From: Singulisphaera sp. GP187
Lineage (GTDB): Bacteria; Planctomycetota; Planctomycetia; Isosphaerales; Isosphaeraceae
Assembly (NCBI RefSeq): GCF_900129635.1
Contig: NZ_FSRB01000001.1
Location: forward strand, 1 to 64,000
Reading direction: 5' to 3'
DNA: 64,000 nucleotides
Part shown: positions 47,901 to 57,866 of the stretch, one piece after another
How positions within the stretch are numbered: position 1 is the first letter of the stretch
How the letters are laid out: each line of letters starts with the position of its first letter
The notes under the pieces: model-generated
What the model was told of the DNA's origin: nothing
What the model saw: only the letters and a program-made list of their open reading frames with translations
The model's database searches: none
Made by a program: the position numbers and the translations under genes

Positions 47901-50157
47901 CCACGTTCCAGAGACTGGCCACGCCCTCCTGGCTTCCGGTCAGGATCGTTTTGCCGTCGGGGCTGAAGGCCAACGCCCGGACGACTTTAGAATGAGTCAG
48001 CGGGGGGCCGGCGAGCTGGCCGGTGGCCACACTCCAGAGTCGCACGGTGTTGTCTTCCGTTCCGGTCAGGATCGTTTTGCCGTCGGGGCTGAGGGCGATG
48101 GCCTCGACGAATCCGTATTGAGCCAAGGAGGGGCCGGTGGGGCGACCGGTGGCGACGTCCCAGAGCTGGGCCGCGCCGTCCTGGCTGAGGGTCAGGATTC
48201 GCTTGCCGTCCGGGCTGAAGATCAAGGCGCGAATCGCCCCTTGATGAGTCAGGCTGATCTCGGTGGGTTGGCCGGTGGCGACGTCCCAGAACCGCGCCTT
48301 GCCGTCGCCACAGCCCGTGACGACCGTTGCGCCGTCGGGGCTGAAGGCGACCTGGGTGACGAGGCCGCTATGCGAGAAGGTTTCGATCAGCTTGGGGAGG
48401 TACCGGCTCCAGGCGGAGAGGTTCGCCCGCGCGGCATGCCGCAAGGCCGAGTCGTTGACCGCGGTGGCCGCGCGGAGGCTTTCGACCATCAGGAGCAGTC
48501 CGCGATCGATCTCGCCCCGCTCGCAGGCGATCTGACCGCGTTCGAGGTCGAGGACGGCCAGGCGATGATTCGATTCGTTGAGCGAATGACTGATCTGGTG
48601 CGCCAGGCCGGTGATTTTCGCCGTCGCCTTCGCCTGTGAGTTGGCGTAGAGCAAGGCCAAAAAGGCCGCCGTCATGAGCGCGATCGCCGCCGAGCCGGCC
48701 GAGATCGCGATCCCCGGATTTCGCCGGCACCACCGCCAGGCTCGCTCGATTGCGCCGGTCTGACGGGCCACGATCGGCCGGTCCTCAAGGAACCGCCGCA
48801 GGTCTTCCGCCAAGGCGCCCGGGGTCTGGTAGCGATCGCAAGGGTCCTTGGCGATCGCCTTATGAACAATCGTGACGATATCCCGGGGCAGGTCGGGGTC
48901 GACCAGGTCCAACCGCGGCGGGTCGCCCGAGGTGATCTGTCGGATCAGCCGTTCCTCGCCATGGTCGGTGAACGCGGGGCGCAAGGCCAGGAGCTCGTAG
49001 AGCGTCAAGCCGAGCGCGTAGATATCGCCCCGGACGTCGGTCCGCCCCTGGAATCGTTCGGGGGCGAGGTAACGTAGCGTCCCCAGCAAGTCGCCCGTGT
49101 GGGTCAAGTCGGCCGAGCCGTTCGTCTTGGCAAGGCCGAAGTCGGTCAGCCAGACGGTTCCCGACAAGTCCAAGAGCAGGTTTGACGGCTTGATGTCGCG
49201 GTGCAAGATCCCCTGGCCGTCGGCGTGCTCCAGGGCGTCGGCCACTTGCACGCCGATATGGGCCACGCTCCAGGCGTATGGCTTTCGCGGGTCCGAAAGC
49301 GATCCCGAAGACGCGTTCATCGCCGAGACGCTGGCCGAAGATCCCGTCAGCGGGCTCGGCGCACGCGACCGCAGGGCCTCGTCTTCCTCGTTTCGTTCCT
49401 CAACGCCCCGCCCCGACGGCTCGGAACCCTCGTGCCGGCTCCCCAGCCGAAACCGGCCCTCCCAGAGCGAACGAGCGACGTCGGTCGGGGGGAGGGAGTG
49501 GGGGGAGAGCGGATCATGGAGCTCCCGCCGCTGCGCGTTTGAGTCGCTTTTCGACTCACCTTCGTTTTTCCGCGGCCGCGCCGAGTTCCGGGAGGACCGT
49601 GAGGTCGCGCCGGACTCGCCGCGGATTTGCCGCAACTCGTCCAGGACGACGTCGAGAGGGCTTCCCTCAATGTACTGCATCACATAGTAGAGTGTCTCGC
49701 CATCCTGTCCGACCCCGAAGACGGGCACGATGTTCGTATGGTGCAACTGGGCCGCGGCGCGGGCCTCGCGCCGGAACCGCTCGATCTGATGAGGGTTTCG
49801 ATGCGATTCCGGCGGAAGGACCTTGAGCGCCACGCGCCGGCCGAGGGATTCCTGCTCGGCCTCGTAGACGATCCCCATGCCGCCGCGACCGATTCGGCGG
49901 ACGATCCGATATTCGCCCAGTTGTTCGAGCGGCTTGCCGCCGCGGATCAGCTCGAGCGGAGGCGCCGGCGAGTCGGCGTCGGGGCGCACCTCCTCCAACA
50001 TCACCAAGGCAGGGAAGAGATCCTCGATCCGCTCCGCCAGATCAGGATGGCGCCGGGTGTATTCACTGAGCGCAGGCCGCTCGCCCCGGCGATAACGGTC
50101 CAGGAATTCGTCGGCAAGGCCGCCGAGCGGGTCATGCTCAATGTCGGTATCACTCAT
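44965..50157 (-). CDS. Giant Ser/Thr protein kinase with 16 WD40 repeats and TPR-like C-terminus
   Basis: The ATG at 50157 (MSDTDIEHDPLGGLADEF) is chosen over 50199. The 1730-residue protein has a planctomycete N-terminal helical segment, then a Hanks-type kinase domain (about 82-465) with IGRGGMGIVYEAE, Lys112 in VALKVL, the catalytic HRDIKPSN (Asp321) and TDFGLAK (Asp339). About 120 low-complexity residues (176-294) are inserted between the lobes. One membrane helix follows (about 482-503). Sixteen WD40 repeats of 42 residues with FSPDGKTVLTGS...ARLWD occupy about 590-1270, enough for two propellers. The C-terminal 450 residues contain TPR-like helices. It probably senses a signal through the repeats and phosphorylates cytoplasmic targets. 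Confidence 0.93.
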   Translation of the reverse strand: MSDTDIEHDPLGGLADEFLDRYRRGERPALSEYTRRHPDLAERIEDLFPALVMLEEVRPDADSPAPPLELIRGGKPLEQLGEYRIVRRIGRGGMGIVYEAEQESLGRRVALKVLPPESHRNPHQIERFRREARAAAQLHHTNIVPVFGVGQDGETLYYVMQYIEGSPLDVVLDELRQIRGESGATSRSSRNSARPRKNEGESKSDSNAQRRELHDPLSPHSLPPTDVARSLWEGRFRLGSRHEGSEPSGRGVEERNEEDEALRSRAPSPLTGSSASVSAMNASSGSLSDPRKPYAWSVAHIGVQVADALEHADGQGILHRDIKPSNLLLDLSGTVWLTDFGLAKTNGSADLTHTGDLLGTLRYLAPERFQGRTDVRGDIYALGLTLYELLALRPAFTDHGEERLIRQITSGDPPRLDLVDPDLPRDIVTIVHKAIAKDPCDRYQTPGALAEDLRRFLEDRPIVARQTGAIERAWRWCRRNPGIAISAGSAAIALMTAAFLALLYANSQAKATAKITGLAHQISHSLNESNHRLAVLDLERGQIACERGEIDRGLLLMVESLRAATAVNDSALRHAARANLSAWSRYLPKLIETFSHSGLVTQVAFSPDGATVVTGCGDGKARFWDVATGQPTEISLTHQGAIRALIFSPDGKRILTLSQDGAAQLWDVATGRPTGPSLAQYGFVEAIALSPDGKTILTGTEDNTVRLWSVATGQLAGPPLTHSKVVRALAFSPDGKTILTGSQEGVASLWNVATGQLACPLLRHQGSIDVVAFSPDGNTVLTAGQDSTARLWSAETGKPLGAPLRHQNWVEAAAFSPDGKTVLTGSQDSTARLWDARSSDPIGQPLLHQGPVRSVGFSPNGKTALTGSGDGSARLWDVATGRPAGPLLRHQGPVETLAFSPDGKTVLTGSHDRTARLWDTTVKEPVGLPLQHQEPVSAVAFRPDGQTALTGSGDGTARLWNVATGRPAAPPFQHRSSVTALAFSPDGTTVLTGTGDGSAQLWDAATAKPLLPPFQHFGPVQAVAFSPDGKRVLTGSQDRTGRLWEVASGRAVGEPLCHQGPVVAVAFSPDGKTVLTGSEDNSARLWDVPTGRPVGSPLLHQRGVRAVAFSPDGKTVLTGSDDTTARLWNVSTAEPVGGPFRHQTWIRAVAFSPDGKTVLTGSDDTTARLWNRATGESVGPPLRHEGLVRSLAFSPDGARIVTGSGDGAARLWDTATGRPIGPPLRHQKWVVAIAFSPDGKTVLTGAQDHVGRLWGVAEWPDDFSWIEASIQVMTGLKIDDQGIIHLLDDATLRLAKERLESSGNPSAAATDRSQAPPSLAVLAAAPRAGGGSTADADRGHDPILFGPDPTAAARVWIERKRWDDAEAAFAAAIEARPLNGSIRVERARFFASRLRADEADADFTRAYLLGSRNPELVAEVCNREPTFRRLVALQPEGAAELWRKRGELLVKQKRWAEAEAITTEALVTFPDDPWSRISRGRAYLGLGRRDLADADFSRAAPPTSASPSDYRSLIGEFARQALWEKTALTAAKLIELNPADHDTTYYSTPLYLQRGDLPGYQQHCARMLDRFAATTDTSIAERTAKACLLAPLPEAERELACRLAERSVAAAEANGLSLLPYCRLAQALAYYRSGRFADALTEAEKCPAQSTGSWNRDIPANLVRAMSLARLRQTPRAQAAMKQTTELIKAKLPRSDLETGWHDWLICTLLQREAEQLILDATFPTNPIAK

Positions 50158-50269
50158 CCAAGGACGCCCCTCCCCACGCACAAGGCGGTCGCCCCTCAAG
50201 CGGATTCGAGCTCTATCGTACGTGTCTGGTCCCGATGCGACTAGAGGCGCCTATGGTCGGTCAGGAAAG

Positions 50270-51523
50270 TCAGACGTGCCGAACCGGCTCGCGCATGGTT
50301 GGCTGGGGGCGGCGGTCGACGATCACGCATTCACTCACCTTGGCATTACGGCAGTTCCGGAGGTCGACGCCGCGGAACTCGGAGTCGAGCAGTTGGCAGC
50401 CGAGGATCAGGATCTCGCTCGAATCCACGACTTCGATCGCTCCTCCCTCGTCGGGGCCTCCCGCCCGCGAGCCGTCGATGATCAGGTTTTGGAGGTTGAT
50501 GCCGGCGGAGTTGACGACCCGGATGCCGCCGAGTGACGGGCCTTTGTAGTCGGGGTTGTGGTCGATGACGTTCGACCCGACGACGATGTCGCGACAGTGC
50601 TCGATCACGATCGATCGTTCGTAGGCGCTTGCGAATGTGTTGCCCGTCAGGGTGATTCCTCGGCAATAGCGGAGCCAGACGTTGATCTGCTGGTCTTGGA
50701 GGACGTTGCCCGTGATGTTCCAGAGCCCGGCGCCGCCGGAATCGTCGCGTTCCGCGCCTTCGATCCGGATATTGGCCCCCCGCGGACTTCCCTTGGCCTG
50801 AATCGTGTTCGAGGCGATCGTACCTTCCCGCACCGTGGCCTCGCGGGCGTCGACCCAGACGTCGGCCGACTCGGGGTTGCCCGTATCGAAGTTGTATTCG
50901 ATGTCGCAGCCCGTGATCTGGATGTTGCGAATCTCACTTCGGGCAATCTTGATCCCGGCATGTTTGCAGTAACTGATATGGCTGCCGGTGATGATCGCCT
51001 GGTGGAGGTTGACGCCGTCGAAGTAGACACCGATGGCCGGGCCTCGGCCGTCATAGATATGCAAGTCGGCGAGCAGGACGTTGCGGTTCCGCTTGACCAC
51101 GTGGACGCCGTAGCGGCAGCGGCGGATCAAGACTCCGCTGATCGTCGGCTGCATCGTCCCTTCGATCTCGATCCCGTCGGCCTGGTCATGATTGCCGACG
51201 ATCTCCAGGCCGCTGACGGTCGGCATCCGTTGGTGCTGCCAGACCCGAGGCTCGAAGGTTGTCGGATCGGCCGACTTGCCGTGCGTGCCGACGAGCCGGA
51301 CGGCCGGCCCAGGGCCATCCATCAGCAGGCGGGCGGTCCCCCCCTGGCCGGCCAGCGCGATTGGCCCGGAGCGGTCGAGGTCGATCTCCAAGGGGGCGGT
51401 CAGGCGATACGTCCCGCGGGGGAAGTCGAGCTGGCCTCCGCCTTGCTCGACCGCATGCCGAAGCGCCTTGGTATCGTCGGCCCGGCCGTCGCCGACGGCC
51501 CCGAAATCACGAACGTTGGTCAT
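50270..51523 (-). CDS. Right-handed beta-helix protein, pectate-lyase-3-like
   Basis: The ATG at 51523 starts MTNVRDFGAVGDGRADDTKA, the hallmark of pectate lyase 3/GH28-type beta-helix proteins. The 417-residue protein then shows many short repeats with N and G at turns (for example NRNVLLADLHIYDGRG, ITGSHISYCKHAGIKI, LTGNTFASAY), the coils of a right-handed helix. No signal peptide is visible, so it may act in the cytoplasm or use another route; the frame extending to 51631 adds hydrophobic residues (MPGIALVVCFGLVP) that could be a signal and an earlier start is possible. Catalytic residues cannot be assigned. It lies about 110 bases downstream of the kinase start on the same strand. Confidence 0.8.
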   Translation of the reverse strand: MTNVRDFGAVGDGRADDTKALRHAVEQGGGQLDFPRGTYRLTAPLEIDLDRSGPIALAGQGGTARLLMDGPGPAVRLVGTHGKSADPTTFEPRVWQHQRMPTVSGLEIVGNHDQADGIEIEGTMQPTISGVLIRRCRYGVHVVKRNRNVLLADLHIYDGRGPAIGVYFDGVNLHQAIITGSHISYCKHAGIKIARSEIRNIQITGCDIEYNFDTGNPESADVWVDAREATVREGTIASNTIQAKGSPRGANIRIEGAERDDSGGAGLWNITGNVLQDQQINVWLRYCRGITLTGNTFASAYERSIVIEHCRDIVVGSNVIDHNPDYKGPSLGGIRVVNSAGINLQNLIIDGSRAGGPDEGGAIEVVDSSEILILGCQLLDSEFRGVDLRNCRNAKVSECVIVDRRPQPTMREPVRHV

Positions 51524-51859
51524 GGGATCAGAATCCTCCGCGTGTCCGCGTGCCCACCGGTCACAAACCGCTCTGAGATTCGTCTTAACCGGAACAAGTC
51601 CGAAGCAGACGACCAGGGCGATTCCCGGCAACGTCGACTGCGTTTCCCACGGTTGGGGTCTGATCCGCGGTCACGCGGCTCAATTGATCGCACAGAGGTC
51701 AACTCGACGCAAGGTTTGGCCACGGACTGCAATCGGATCGACGGGATCAGGGCTCAGGCAAGAATGTGTCACGCTCATGGCATGCTCTCACCGAAAGAAG
51801 CAGCATCCCGCCGGTGCTCCCCTTGTCGGCGTTCTGAGGCGGATCTGAGGGGGTGGGCG
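51524..51859. other. Divergent intergenic region
   Basis: The spacer between the beta-helix gene and the repeat-protein gene should contain both promoters. If the beta-helix gene starts at 51631 the spacer shrinks. No boxes were identified. Confidence 0.4.
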
Positions 51860-53254
51860 ATGCCAGGAAACCAAAACATGAAGATAGAAAATTCCGTTCA
51901 GGATTGGCTGACTCACCGGCTCGGGTCGGGTCGAGCGTTCGCCCGCGGCTTCACGGTCGTGGTGGGGCTGATGCTCTCGGCCGGGTCGACTCAAGGGGCC
52001 GACAAACCGCCGCGTCCCCCGGCGACCGTGGTCGAGGCGGCCAAGACGCTCGATCTGGCGACGTTCCCCCTCATGGATCAGGCGGAACCCCTGACGAGTC
52101 GCAGGCTGGCCGGTCTCTCCTACAACGTTCCGGGCTCGGTGAAGCGCGTTTTCGAGGTCCAACAAAAACAGCTCGCCGATCGGAGCTGGACCGAGCTGCC
52201 GAACCGTTATGTCTCGGACCAGTCGGCCAGCGCAACCTTCACCCGGGACGGCTTTTCGCTCTCGTTGATGATCTATCCTCCCGGGAAGCCAGGGATGGTC
52301 AATGTCTCGCTCCTCAACCATGGGAATGTCGAACTCGGCAAGCTTCCTGTTCCTCCCGGTGTGAAGCCGTTCTACGGCGGACCGGTGAGCACCTCGTACC
52401 TGACCGATTCCCCGGTGGCGGAGACGGTCGAAGCGTGTCGCAAGTTGCTCCTCGGAAGCGGTTGGGAACCCTACGGAGAGGCGGGCGACACCCGGTTCTT
52501 CAAGCAGAACGCCGTCCGGCTCGCCGCCCGAGTCAGCTCCGCGCCCGCCCAAGGGGGGAAGACCGTCATCGATTACAGCACCTTGCTGATGTCGGTGGAC
52601 CTCCCCGCCCCCGTCGAGACCGACGGCCTGCAATACGCCGACGTGACCAAGCAACTCCTGTTCGATACCCAGGCGACCGGGAACGACGTGGTCGACTATT
52701 ATCGCCGGACGCTCGCCAAGTCGGCTTGGGAGGCCACCACGGAGGCACCGTTTCAAGCGGGATTCAAAAACGTGATGATATTTAGGAATCCGCAAAAGGA
52801 CTTGCTGACTCTGGAGCTGGACGCAATCAAGGGGACGGGGAAGAACCGGATCATCCTCAAGCATCAATCCGCCGCCGAGGTTGCGGAGATCGACCGGCGA
52901 ATCCAGGCCGAGGCCGAGCAACTCGAGATCGAGAAGAAGAAGCCCTTGCCGAAGTTGGTTTTGATTCTGCCTGAAGAGGCGAAAAATGTGAAACAGACGA
53001 AGACCAAGATCGAGTTCCAGGTCGCCGCCAAGCGGGCCAAGCCGGTTGCCGAGATGTGGCGAGCGCAGTTCGTCAAGGACGGCTGGGAAGCCAAGCCGGG
53101 CCGGTTGGATGACGCGGGCGGCTTGCTCTTCTTTTCAAAAGGGAGTCTCCACTCTTTGACCTTGAGCTACACCGATCTCCGTTATCTCCCCGCCGAGGTC
53201 TCGATTCGGGCCACCGGCGTCGAACTGGTGCGCTCAACCGGAACGACGAAATAG
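51860..53254 (+). CDS. Secreted protein made of four divergent repeats, unknown function
   Basis: GAGGGGG lies 6 bases before the ATG at 51860 (MPGNQNMKIENS), giving 464 residues; ATG 51878 is possible. The frame is open far upstream, but that part is antisense to the beta-helix gene. A signal-like segment (FTVVVGLMLSAGSTQGAD, about 31-48) suggests export. Four units follow, each with an amphipathic helix ending in a Trp and then strands: QQKQLADRSWTEL (about 101-113), CRKLLLGSGWEPY, YYRRTLAKSAWEATTE and WRAQFVKDGWEAK, each followed by F-rich strands such as MIFRNPQKDLLTLELD and LLFFSKGSLHSLTLSYTD. A charged helix lies between units three and four. I do not recognise the family. Confidence 0.8.
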   Translation: MPGNQNMKIENSVQDWLTHRLGSGRAFARGFTVVVGLMLSAGSTQGADKPPRPPATVVEAAKTLDLATFPLMDQAEPLTSRRLAGLSYNVPGSVKRVFEVQQKQLADRSWTELPNRYVSDQSASATFTRDGFSLSLMIYPPGKPGMVNVSLLNHGNVELGKLPVPPGVKPFYGGPVSTSYLTDSPVAETVEACRKLLLGSGWEPYGEAGDTRFFKQNAVRLAARVSSAPAQGGKTVIDYSTLLMSVDLPAPVETDGLQYADVTKQLLFDTQATGNDVVDYYRRTLAKSAWEATTEAPFQAGFKNVMIFRNPQKDLLTLELDAIKGTGKNRIILKHQSAAEVAEIDRRIQAEAEQLEIEKKKPLPKLVLILPEEAKNVKQTKTKIEFQVAAKRAKPVAEMWRAQFVKDGWEAKPGRLDDAGGLLFFSKGSLHSLTLSYTDLRYLPAEVSIRATGVELVRSTGTTK

Positions 53255-53269
53255 GACCCCCCCGCTCAT

Positions 53270-53301
53270 CCTCGGGCATCTTTTTTTTCGCTCGCCCGAG
53301 G
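53270..53301. terminator. Inverted repeat with T8 between convergent genes
   Basis: CCTCGGGC (53270-53277) and GCCCGAGG (53294-53301) enclose an 16-base loop with eight T. It lies in the 80-base spacer between two convergent stops. The T-run inside the loop is unusual, so termination is possible but uncertain. Confidence 0.35.
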
Positions 53302-53334
53302 AACGCGAAGGGGCGGGCTTCCTCAATCCGTGGT

Positions 53335-56127
53335 CTACGCCAGGGGCAGACTGCCGCCCGGATCGGTCGCACGCAAGTCCAGGGTGGCCTTCACGACGTC
53401 GTCGCCTGGTTTCCGGGCCAGGTGGAAGCCAAGTCGCTTGCAGAGCAGTTGCATGGGGCGGTTCTGAGGGAGAATATCGGCGCTGAGCCGGTCGAGTCCT
53501 TCGTCGCGACCGACCTTCACCAGTCGGCGGAGCAGTTCGGTGCCGAGCCCTCGGCCCTGGAACCGGTCGACGACGAGGAGGGCGAACTCGGCCTCGTTGC
53601 GGCCGTGCAGCTTCATCAGGCGACTGACGCCGAGGATCTCGCTCGCTCCGGTCGCCGGGTCTTGAAACTCGGCCACCAGCGCCATCTCGCGGTCGTAGTC
53701 GTTGAAGCAGATCCGGATCAGGCGGTCGTGCGCGACGCGCCGGCCAAGCTTCATCGCATGGAAGTAGCGGAACGAGACGCTCTGCTCGGAGAGTCTCTCA
53801 TGGAATTGAATAAACGAAGGTTCATCCTCAGGACGGATCGGGCGAATCAGCAAGGCGGTTCCGTCCGGGGCGGTCCAGGGGACGGCGTACTGCGTTGGGT
53901 AGGGGCGGATCGCGAGCCTGGGCCATTGGCCGTCACGGACTTCGGGGCCGTGCGCGATCACTCGGGCGTCGAGAGCCAGGAAACCTTCGTTCGAAGCGAG
54001 CAGGGGATTAATGTCGATTTCTTTGATCCAAGGTTGCTCGACGACGAGCCGGCTGAACCGCACCAGCAGTTGCTCCAGGCGAGCGGTATCGATCGCGTCC
54101 CGGCCTTCCTGGGCCTTCAAGGCGGAGTAGACCCGGGTCTGTTCCATCATCCGCCGCGCCAGGGTCGAGTTGAGCGGCGGCAAAGCCAGCGACCAGTCGT
54201 GGAAGACTTCCACGAGCCGGCCTCCCGAGCCAAAGAGCAGGACCGGGCCGAACTGGGGGTCGAGGCTGCTGCCGACGATCAACTCGTAGCCGCCGCGGCG
54301 GATCATCGGCTGGACGGTCACACCTCGGAAGTGCCCAGGGCCCACGCCGACCCGCTCGCGCACCGAGGCTTCGATCTCGGCGAAGGCGTGCCGGACCGCG
54401 TCGGCGTCGGGGAGGTCCAAACGGACCCCGCCGACCTCGGACTTGTGGGTGACCGTCTCCGAGGCGAGTTTGAGCGCCACGGGATAGCCCAGGGCGTCGG
54501 CCGTCGCGACTGCCTCGTCCTCGTCGTGCGCGAATCGGGTCTCGACCGTGGGGATCCCGTAAGCGGTGAGTAGCGTCTTCGACTCGAGCTCCGTGAGAAT
54601 CGTCCGGTCGCCTCCGCGCACCGCGGTGCCGATCGCCTCGACGGCGGCACGGGCCACGGCATTATCGTGGGAATCGTCGGTCGAGGTCGGCGTTTCGTAG
54701 AGTCCGCGGAGGTTGTAATTCGACTGCCACATCGCGTGGAACACACGAGCGGCGGTGTCGGGGGTGGCGAAGGTGGGAATCCCCACCCGGTTGAGGATTT
54801 CGACCCCCGCCGCGACGTCGGCTCCGCCCATCCAGCTCGCCAGGACCGGCTTTCCTTCCACGCGGGCGTAAGATTTTAACGACTCGGCGGTCTGCGTCGG
54901 CTGGCTCAGCGCCTGGGGCGTCAGGATCACGAGCAGGCCGTCGGTGGCCGGGTCCTGAACCGCGGCTTCCACGGCCTTGGCGTAGCGGTCGGCATCGGCA
55001 TCGCCGAGGATGTCGATCGGGTTGCCATGGCTCCAGGGGGCCGGCAGGCACGCGTCCAGGGTCGCCATCGTCTCGAGCGCAAGCGGGGCGAGCTCGCCCC
55101 CGGCTTTGAGCAGGGCGTCGGTGGCGAGCACCCCGGGAGCCCCGGCGTTGGTGACGATCGCCAGGCGAGGGCCACGGGGGCGCGGTTGCTTGGAGAGAAT
55201 TTCCGCGACCGCGAACATCTCCGCCAGGGTGTCGACGCGGAGCACGCCACAGCGGCGGAACGCGGCGTCGAGGACGTCGTTGCTCCCGGCCATGGACCCG
55301 GTGTGCGAGGCGGCGGCCCGGGCCGCCGCCTCGCTCCGCCCCGCCTTGAGCACGATGATCGGCTTGGTCAGGGCCACCTCACGGGCCGCCGAGAGGAACG
55401 CGCGGGCATCGCCGATCGACTCCATGTAGATCACGATGCACTGGGTGTGCGGGTCGTCGCCGAGGTAGTCGATCAAGTCGCCCCAGCCGACGTCGATCAT
55501 CGAGCCGACCGAGACGAACGCGCTGAAGCCGACGTTTTCACGCAGGCTCCAGTCGAGGATCGCGTCGCACAGGGCGCCGCTCTGGCTGAGGAACCCGACG
55601 CCTCCCGGCAACGCCATCCGCTTGGTGAATGTGGCATTGAGCCCGTTAAACGGCCGCATCACGCCGAGGCAGTTCGGTCCGATCAGCCGGACCCGCCCGC
55701 GCCTCGCCTGCTCGAGGACCCGCTGCTCGAGTTCCGCGCCCGCGGCCCCGACTTCCTTGAAGCCGGCCGAGACCACGATCGCCCCCCGAACCCCGGCCGA
55801 GGCGCAGTCGCCGATCACCTCCGGCACCGCCGCCGCCGGCGTCGCGACGATCGCGAGATCGATCGGCGTGGGCACGTCCGATAGCCGTGGATAGGCCTGG
55901 ACCCCCAAGACCTCGGCCCGATGCGGGTTGACCGGAAAGACGGTCCTCCCGAACGGGTTGCGGAACAGGTTCTCGAGGATCGTCCGGCCGACGCTTCCGG
56001 CCTGCTCGGTGGCGCCGACCACCGCGATCGTCCTCGGCGCGAAGATGGCATCGAGCGGCTGACGTCGCGATTGCAGGACGACCAGGTTCGGCACGACACC
56101 GGGCCCCTTCAATTCCTCTTCCGTCAT
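53335..56127 (-). CDS. ADP-forming acyl-CoA synthetase-like protein fused to a GNAT acetyltransferase (Pat/PatZ type)
   Basis: The ATG at 56127 ([17 protein letters not shown]) has GGGGAG 6 bases upstream. The open frame continues to 56985, but that part lies antisense to the cardiolipin synthase gene. The 930-residue protein has a CoA-binding domain ([18 protein letters not shown]), succinyl-CoA ligase-like domains with [14 protein letters not shown] around the phosphohistidine, an ATP-grasp domain (about 490-720, [19 protein letters not shown]) and a C-terminal GNAT domain (about 745-915) with [15 protein letters not shown]. This order matches E. coli PatZ. Such proteins acetylate lysines of metabolic enzymes. 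It is convergent with the repeat-protein gene. Confidence 0.92.
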   Translation of the reverse strand: MTEEELKGPGVVPNLVVLQSRRQPLDAIFAPRTIAVVGATEQAGSVGRTILENLFRNPFGRTVFPVNPHRAEVLGVQAYPRLSDVPTPIDLAIVATPAAAVPEVIGDCASAGVRGAIVVSAGFKEVGAAGAELEQRVLEQARRGRVRLIGPNCLGVMRPFNGLNATFTKRMALPGGVGFLSQSGALCDAILDWSLRENVGFSAFVSVGSMIDVGWGDLIDYLGDDPHTQCIVIYMESIGDARAFLSAAREVALTKPIIVLKAGRSEAAARAAASHTGSMAGSNDVLDAAFRRCGVLRVDTLAEMFAVAEILSKQPRPRGPRLAIVTNAGAPGVLATDALLKAGGELAPLALETMATLDACLPAPWSHGNPIDILGDADADRYAKAVEAAVQDPATDGLLVILTPQALSQPTQTAESLKSYARVEGKPVLASWMGGADVAAGVEILNRVGIPTFATPDTAARVFHAMWQSNYNLRGLYETPTSTDDSHDNAVARAAVEAIGTAVRGGDRTILTELESKTLLTAYGIPTVETRFAHDEDEAVATADALGYPVALKLASETVTHKSEVGGVRLDLPDADAVRHAFAEIEASVRERVGVGPGHFRGVTVQPMIRRGGYELIVGSSLDPQFGPVLLFGSGGRLVEVFHDWSLALPPLNSTLARRMMEQTRVYSALKAQEGRDAIDTARLEQLLVRFSRLVVEQPWIKEIDINPLLASNEGFLALDARVIAHGPEVRDGQWPRLAIRPYPTQYAVPWTAPDGTALLIRPIRPEDEPSFIQFHERLSEQSVSFRYFHAMKLGRRVAHDRLIRICFNDYDREMALVAEFQDPATGASEILGVSRLMKLHGRNEAEFALLVVDRFQGRGLGTELLRRLVKVGRDEGLDRLSADILPQNRPMQLLCKRLGFHLARKPGDDVVKATLDLRATDPGGSLPLA

Positions 56128-56382
56128 GTCGGCTCCCCGCGGGTGAGACTTCACCGCATCATCCCTCATCCGGACGCCGTTGGCCAAGCTTTCGGGTCCA
56201 AGCAGGGAGGCGCTTTCGTTATCATACGACTCCACAACGGTCGGCATCGATGTTGCAATACGAATCGCGATCCTTCCGACTCCCTCTGCCTTACGACCGA
56301 AACCGCCTGTCAAGCCGGCGACTGGCCTCGATTGTATCCCGACAGTCTGGTCTCCACCCTTCTTTTTGGGGCCGTCAGGACC

Positions 56383-57831
56383 ATGCTCGACTTCCGCTCC
56401 GCTCTGCTCCCGTTCCTGATCACCGTGTTCGATCTCGTTGTCAGTGTGCTGGCTTCGGTGCACGTGATCCTTTACAAACGCGACACGAAATCGGCGATCG
56501 GCTGGATCGGGCTCATCTGGCTTTCGCCGATTCTCGGCACGGTCGTTTATGTGTTGCTCGGGATCAACCGGATCAATCGCCGGGCCCAATACATGCTCCG
56601 GGGCACCGGGCATCTCGTCACTCATGCCGTGGGGCCGTATCTCCCCGACATCCTTGACCCGATCCCATCGCTGGAAGGTTCGCCGCTCAGTTCGCTGGTC
56701 GAGCTCGGCGATCGCGTGACCCAGTGGCCGTTGCTGGCCGGGAACGAGTTCGCGATCCTCGACGGTGGCAACCAGGCCTACCCCGCCATGATTGATGCGA
56801 TCGAGGCGTCCACGCGGTCGGTCGCGCTGTGTACCTACATCTTCGACAACGACCGGACCGGGCGTCTGTTCATCGACGCCCTGGCACGAGCGGTCGCCCG
56901 CGGTGTCGAGGTTCGCGTCTTGGTCGACGGCGTCGGGGCCCAGCATTCCTGGCGGTCGGTGGCCCGTTCCCTGAGACGTGTGCACGTGCCCACCGCCGAG
57001 TTTCTCCCCACGCTCGTCCCCGTTTGGTTGCCCTACTTCAACCTACGCAATCACCGCAAAATCCTTGTCGTCGACGGCACGATCGGTTTCACGGGCGGCA
57101 TGAATATTCTTGAAGAGTATCATCAGGAAATGTGTTTGCGTGACTCGAATCGCGACCTGCACTTCCGGATTCAGGGCCCGGCCGTCGCCTACTTGCAGCA
57201 GGTCTTCGCGGACGATTGGGCCTTCTGCAAAGGGGAGATCCTCGAAGGCGATCGCTGGTTCCTGCCGATCGAAGCCGCGGGCGAGGTTCTCGCCCGCGGT
57301 GTGATCGACGGCCCCGATGATGATCGGGATAACCTGCTCAACGTGATTCTCGGCGGCCTGGCCTGCGCGAAAGCTTCCGTGGAGATTGCGACCCCCTACT
57401 TCTTGCCCGATGCCCGCTTGAGCTCGGCTCTGGAGGTCGCCGCCCTTCGGGGCGTGCAGGTGGACATCCTCCTGCCGAGCGCGAACAACCACAAGCTCGT
57501 CCAGTGGGCCTCCACCGCGCAGCTCTGGCAGGTCGTCGAGGGCGGGTGCCGCGTCTGGTCCTCGCCGCCCCCGTTCGACCACACGAAGCTGATGATCGTG
57601 GACCAGAGCTGGGCGTTCATCGGCTCGGCGAACCTCGACCCGCGCAGCCTCCGGCTGAACTTCGAGTTCAACCTCGAATGCTACGGCGCGGAGTTCGCCA
57701 CCCGCCTCCACGACCTGTTTCAGGACCGGCTCCGCAACGCGGTGCCGATCACCTCCGATGCCCTCAACGCCCGCAGCCTACCGATCAAGCTTCGCGACGG
57801 TGCCGCGCGGCTGCTCTCCCCTTATCTTTAA
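56383..57831 (+). CDS. cls: Cardiolipin synthase (phospholipase D family)
   Basis: The ATG at 56383 ([17 protein letters not shown]) gives 482 residues, the usual length. Two N-terminal helices (about 8-30 and 38-60) are followed by two PLD domains. The HKD motifs are [10 protein letters not shown] (His224, Lys226, Asp231) and [10 protein letters not shown] (His400, Lys402, Asp407), both intact, each followed by a GFTGG or GSANLD segment. The enzyme condenses two phosphatidylglycerols into cardiolipin in the membrane. The frame is open further upstream, but that DNA belongs to the start region of the divergent acetyltransferase gene. Confidence 0.93.
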   Translation: MLDFRSALLPFLITVFDLVVSVLASVHVILYKRDTKSAIGWIGLIWLSPILGTVVYVLLGINRINRRAQYMLRGTGHLVTHAVGPYLPDILDPIPSLEGSPLSSLVELGDRVTQWPLLAGNEFAILDGGNQAYPAMIDAIEASTRSVALCTYIFDNDRTGRLFIDALARAVARGVEVRVLVDGVGAQHSWRSVARSLRRVHVPTAEFLPTLVPVWLPYFNLRNHRKILVVDGTIGFTGGMNILEEYHQEMCLRDSNRDLHFRIQGPAVAYLQQVFADDWAFCKGEILEGDRWFLPIEAAGEVLARGVIDGPDDDRDNLLNVILGGLACAKASVEIATPYFLPDARLSSALEVAALRGVQVDILLPSANNHKLVQWASTAQLWQVVEGGCRVWSSPPPFDHTKLMIVDQSWAFIGSANLDPRSLRLNFEFNLECYGAEFATRLHDLFQDRLRNAVPITSDALNARSLPIKLRDGAARLLSPYL

Positions 57832-57866
57832 TGTGTGTATTGCATGAGGAATTGATGGTGGGTTTG

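Noticed and set aside
46138..48639. Very long plus-strand open frames opposite the WD40 kinase gene
   Set aside because: They are mirror images of the repetitive GC-rich kinase sequence; the product is low-complexity and repeats with the 42-codon WD40 period.
50558..51859. Upstream extension of the four-repeat protein frame to 50558
   Set aside because: It lies antisense to the beta-helix gene, and the signal-like segment and a good ribosome-binding site support the start at 51860.
53422..55884. Long plus-strand frames opposite the Pat-like gene
   Set aside because: Composition (Arg, Asp, Val rich without hydrophobic pattern) and overlap with a well-conserved gene mark them as shadows.
56128..56985. 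N-terminal extension of the Pat-like protein
   Set aside because: It is antisense to the cardiolipin synthase gene; the ATG at 56127 has a strong ribosome-binding site and begins next to the CoA-binding domain.
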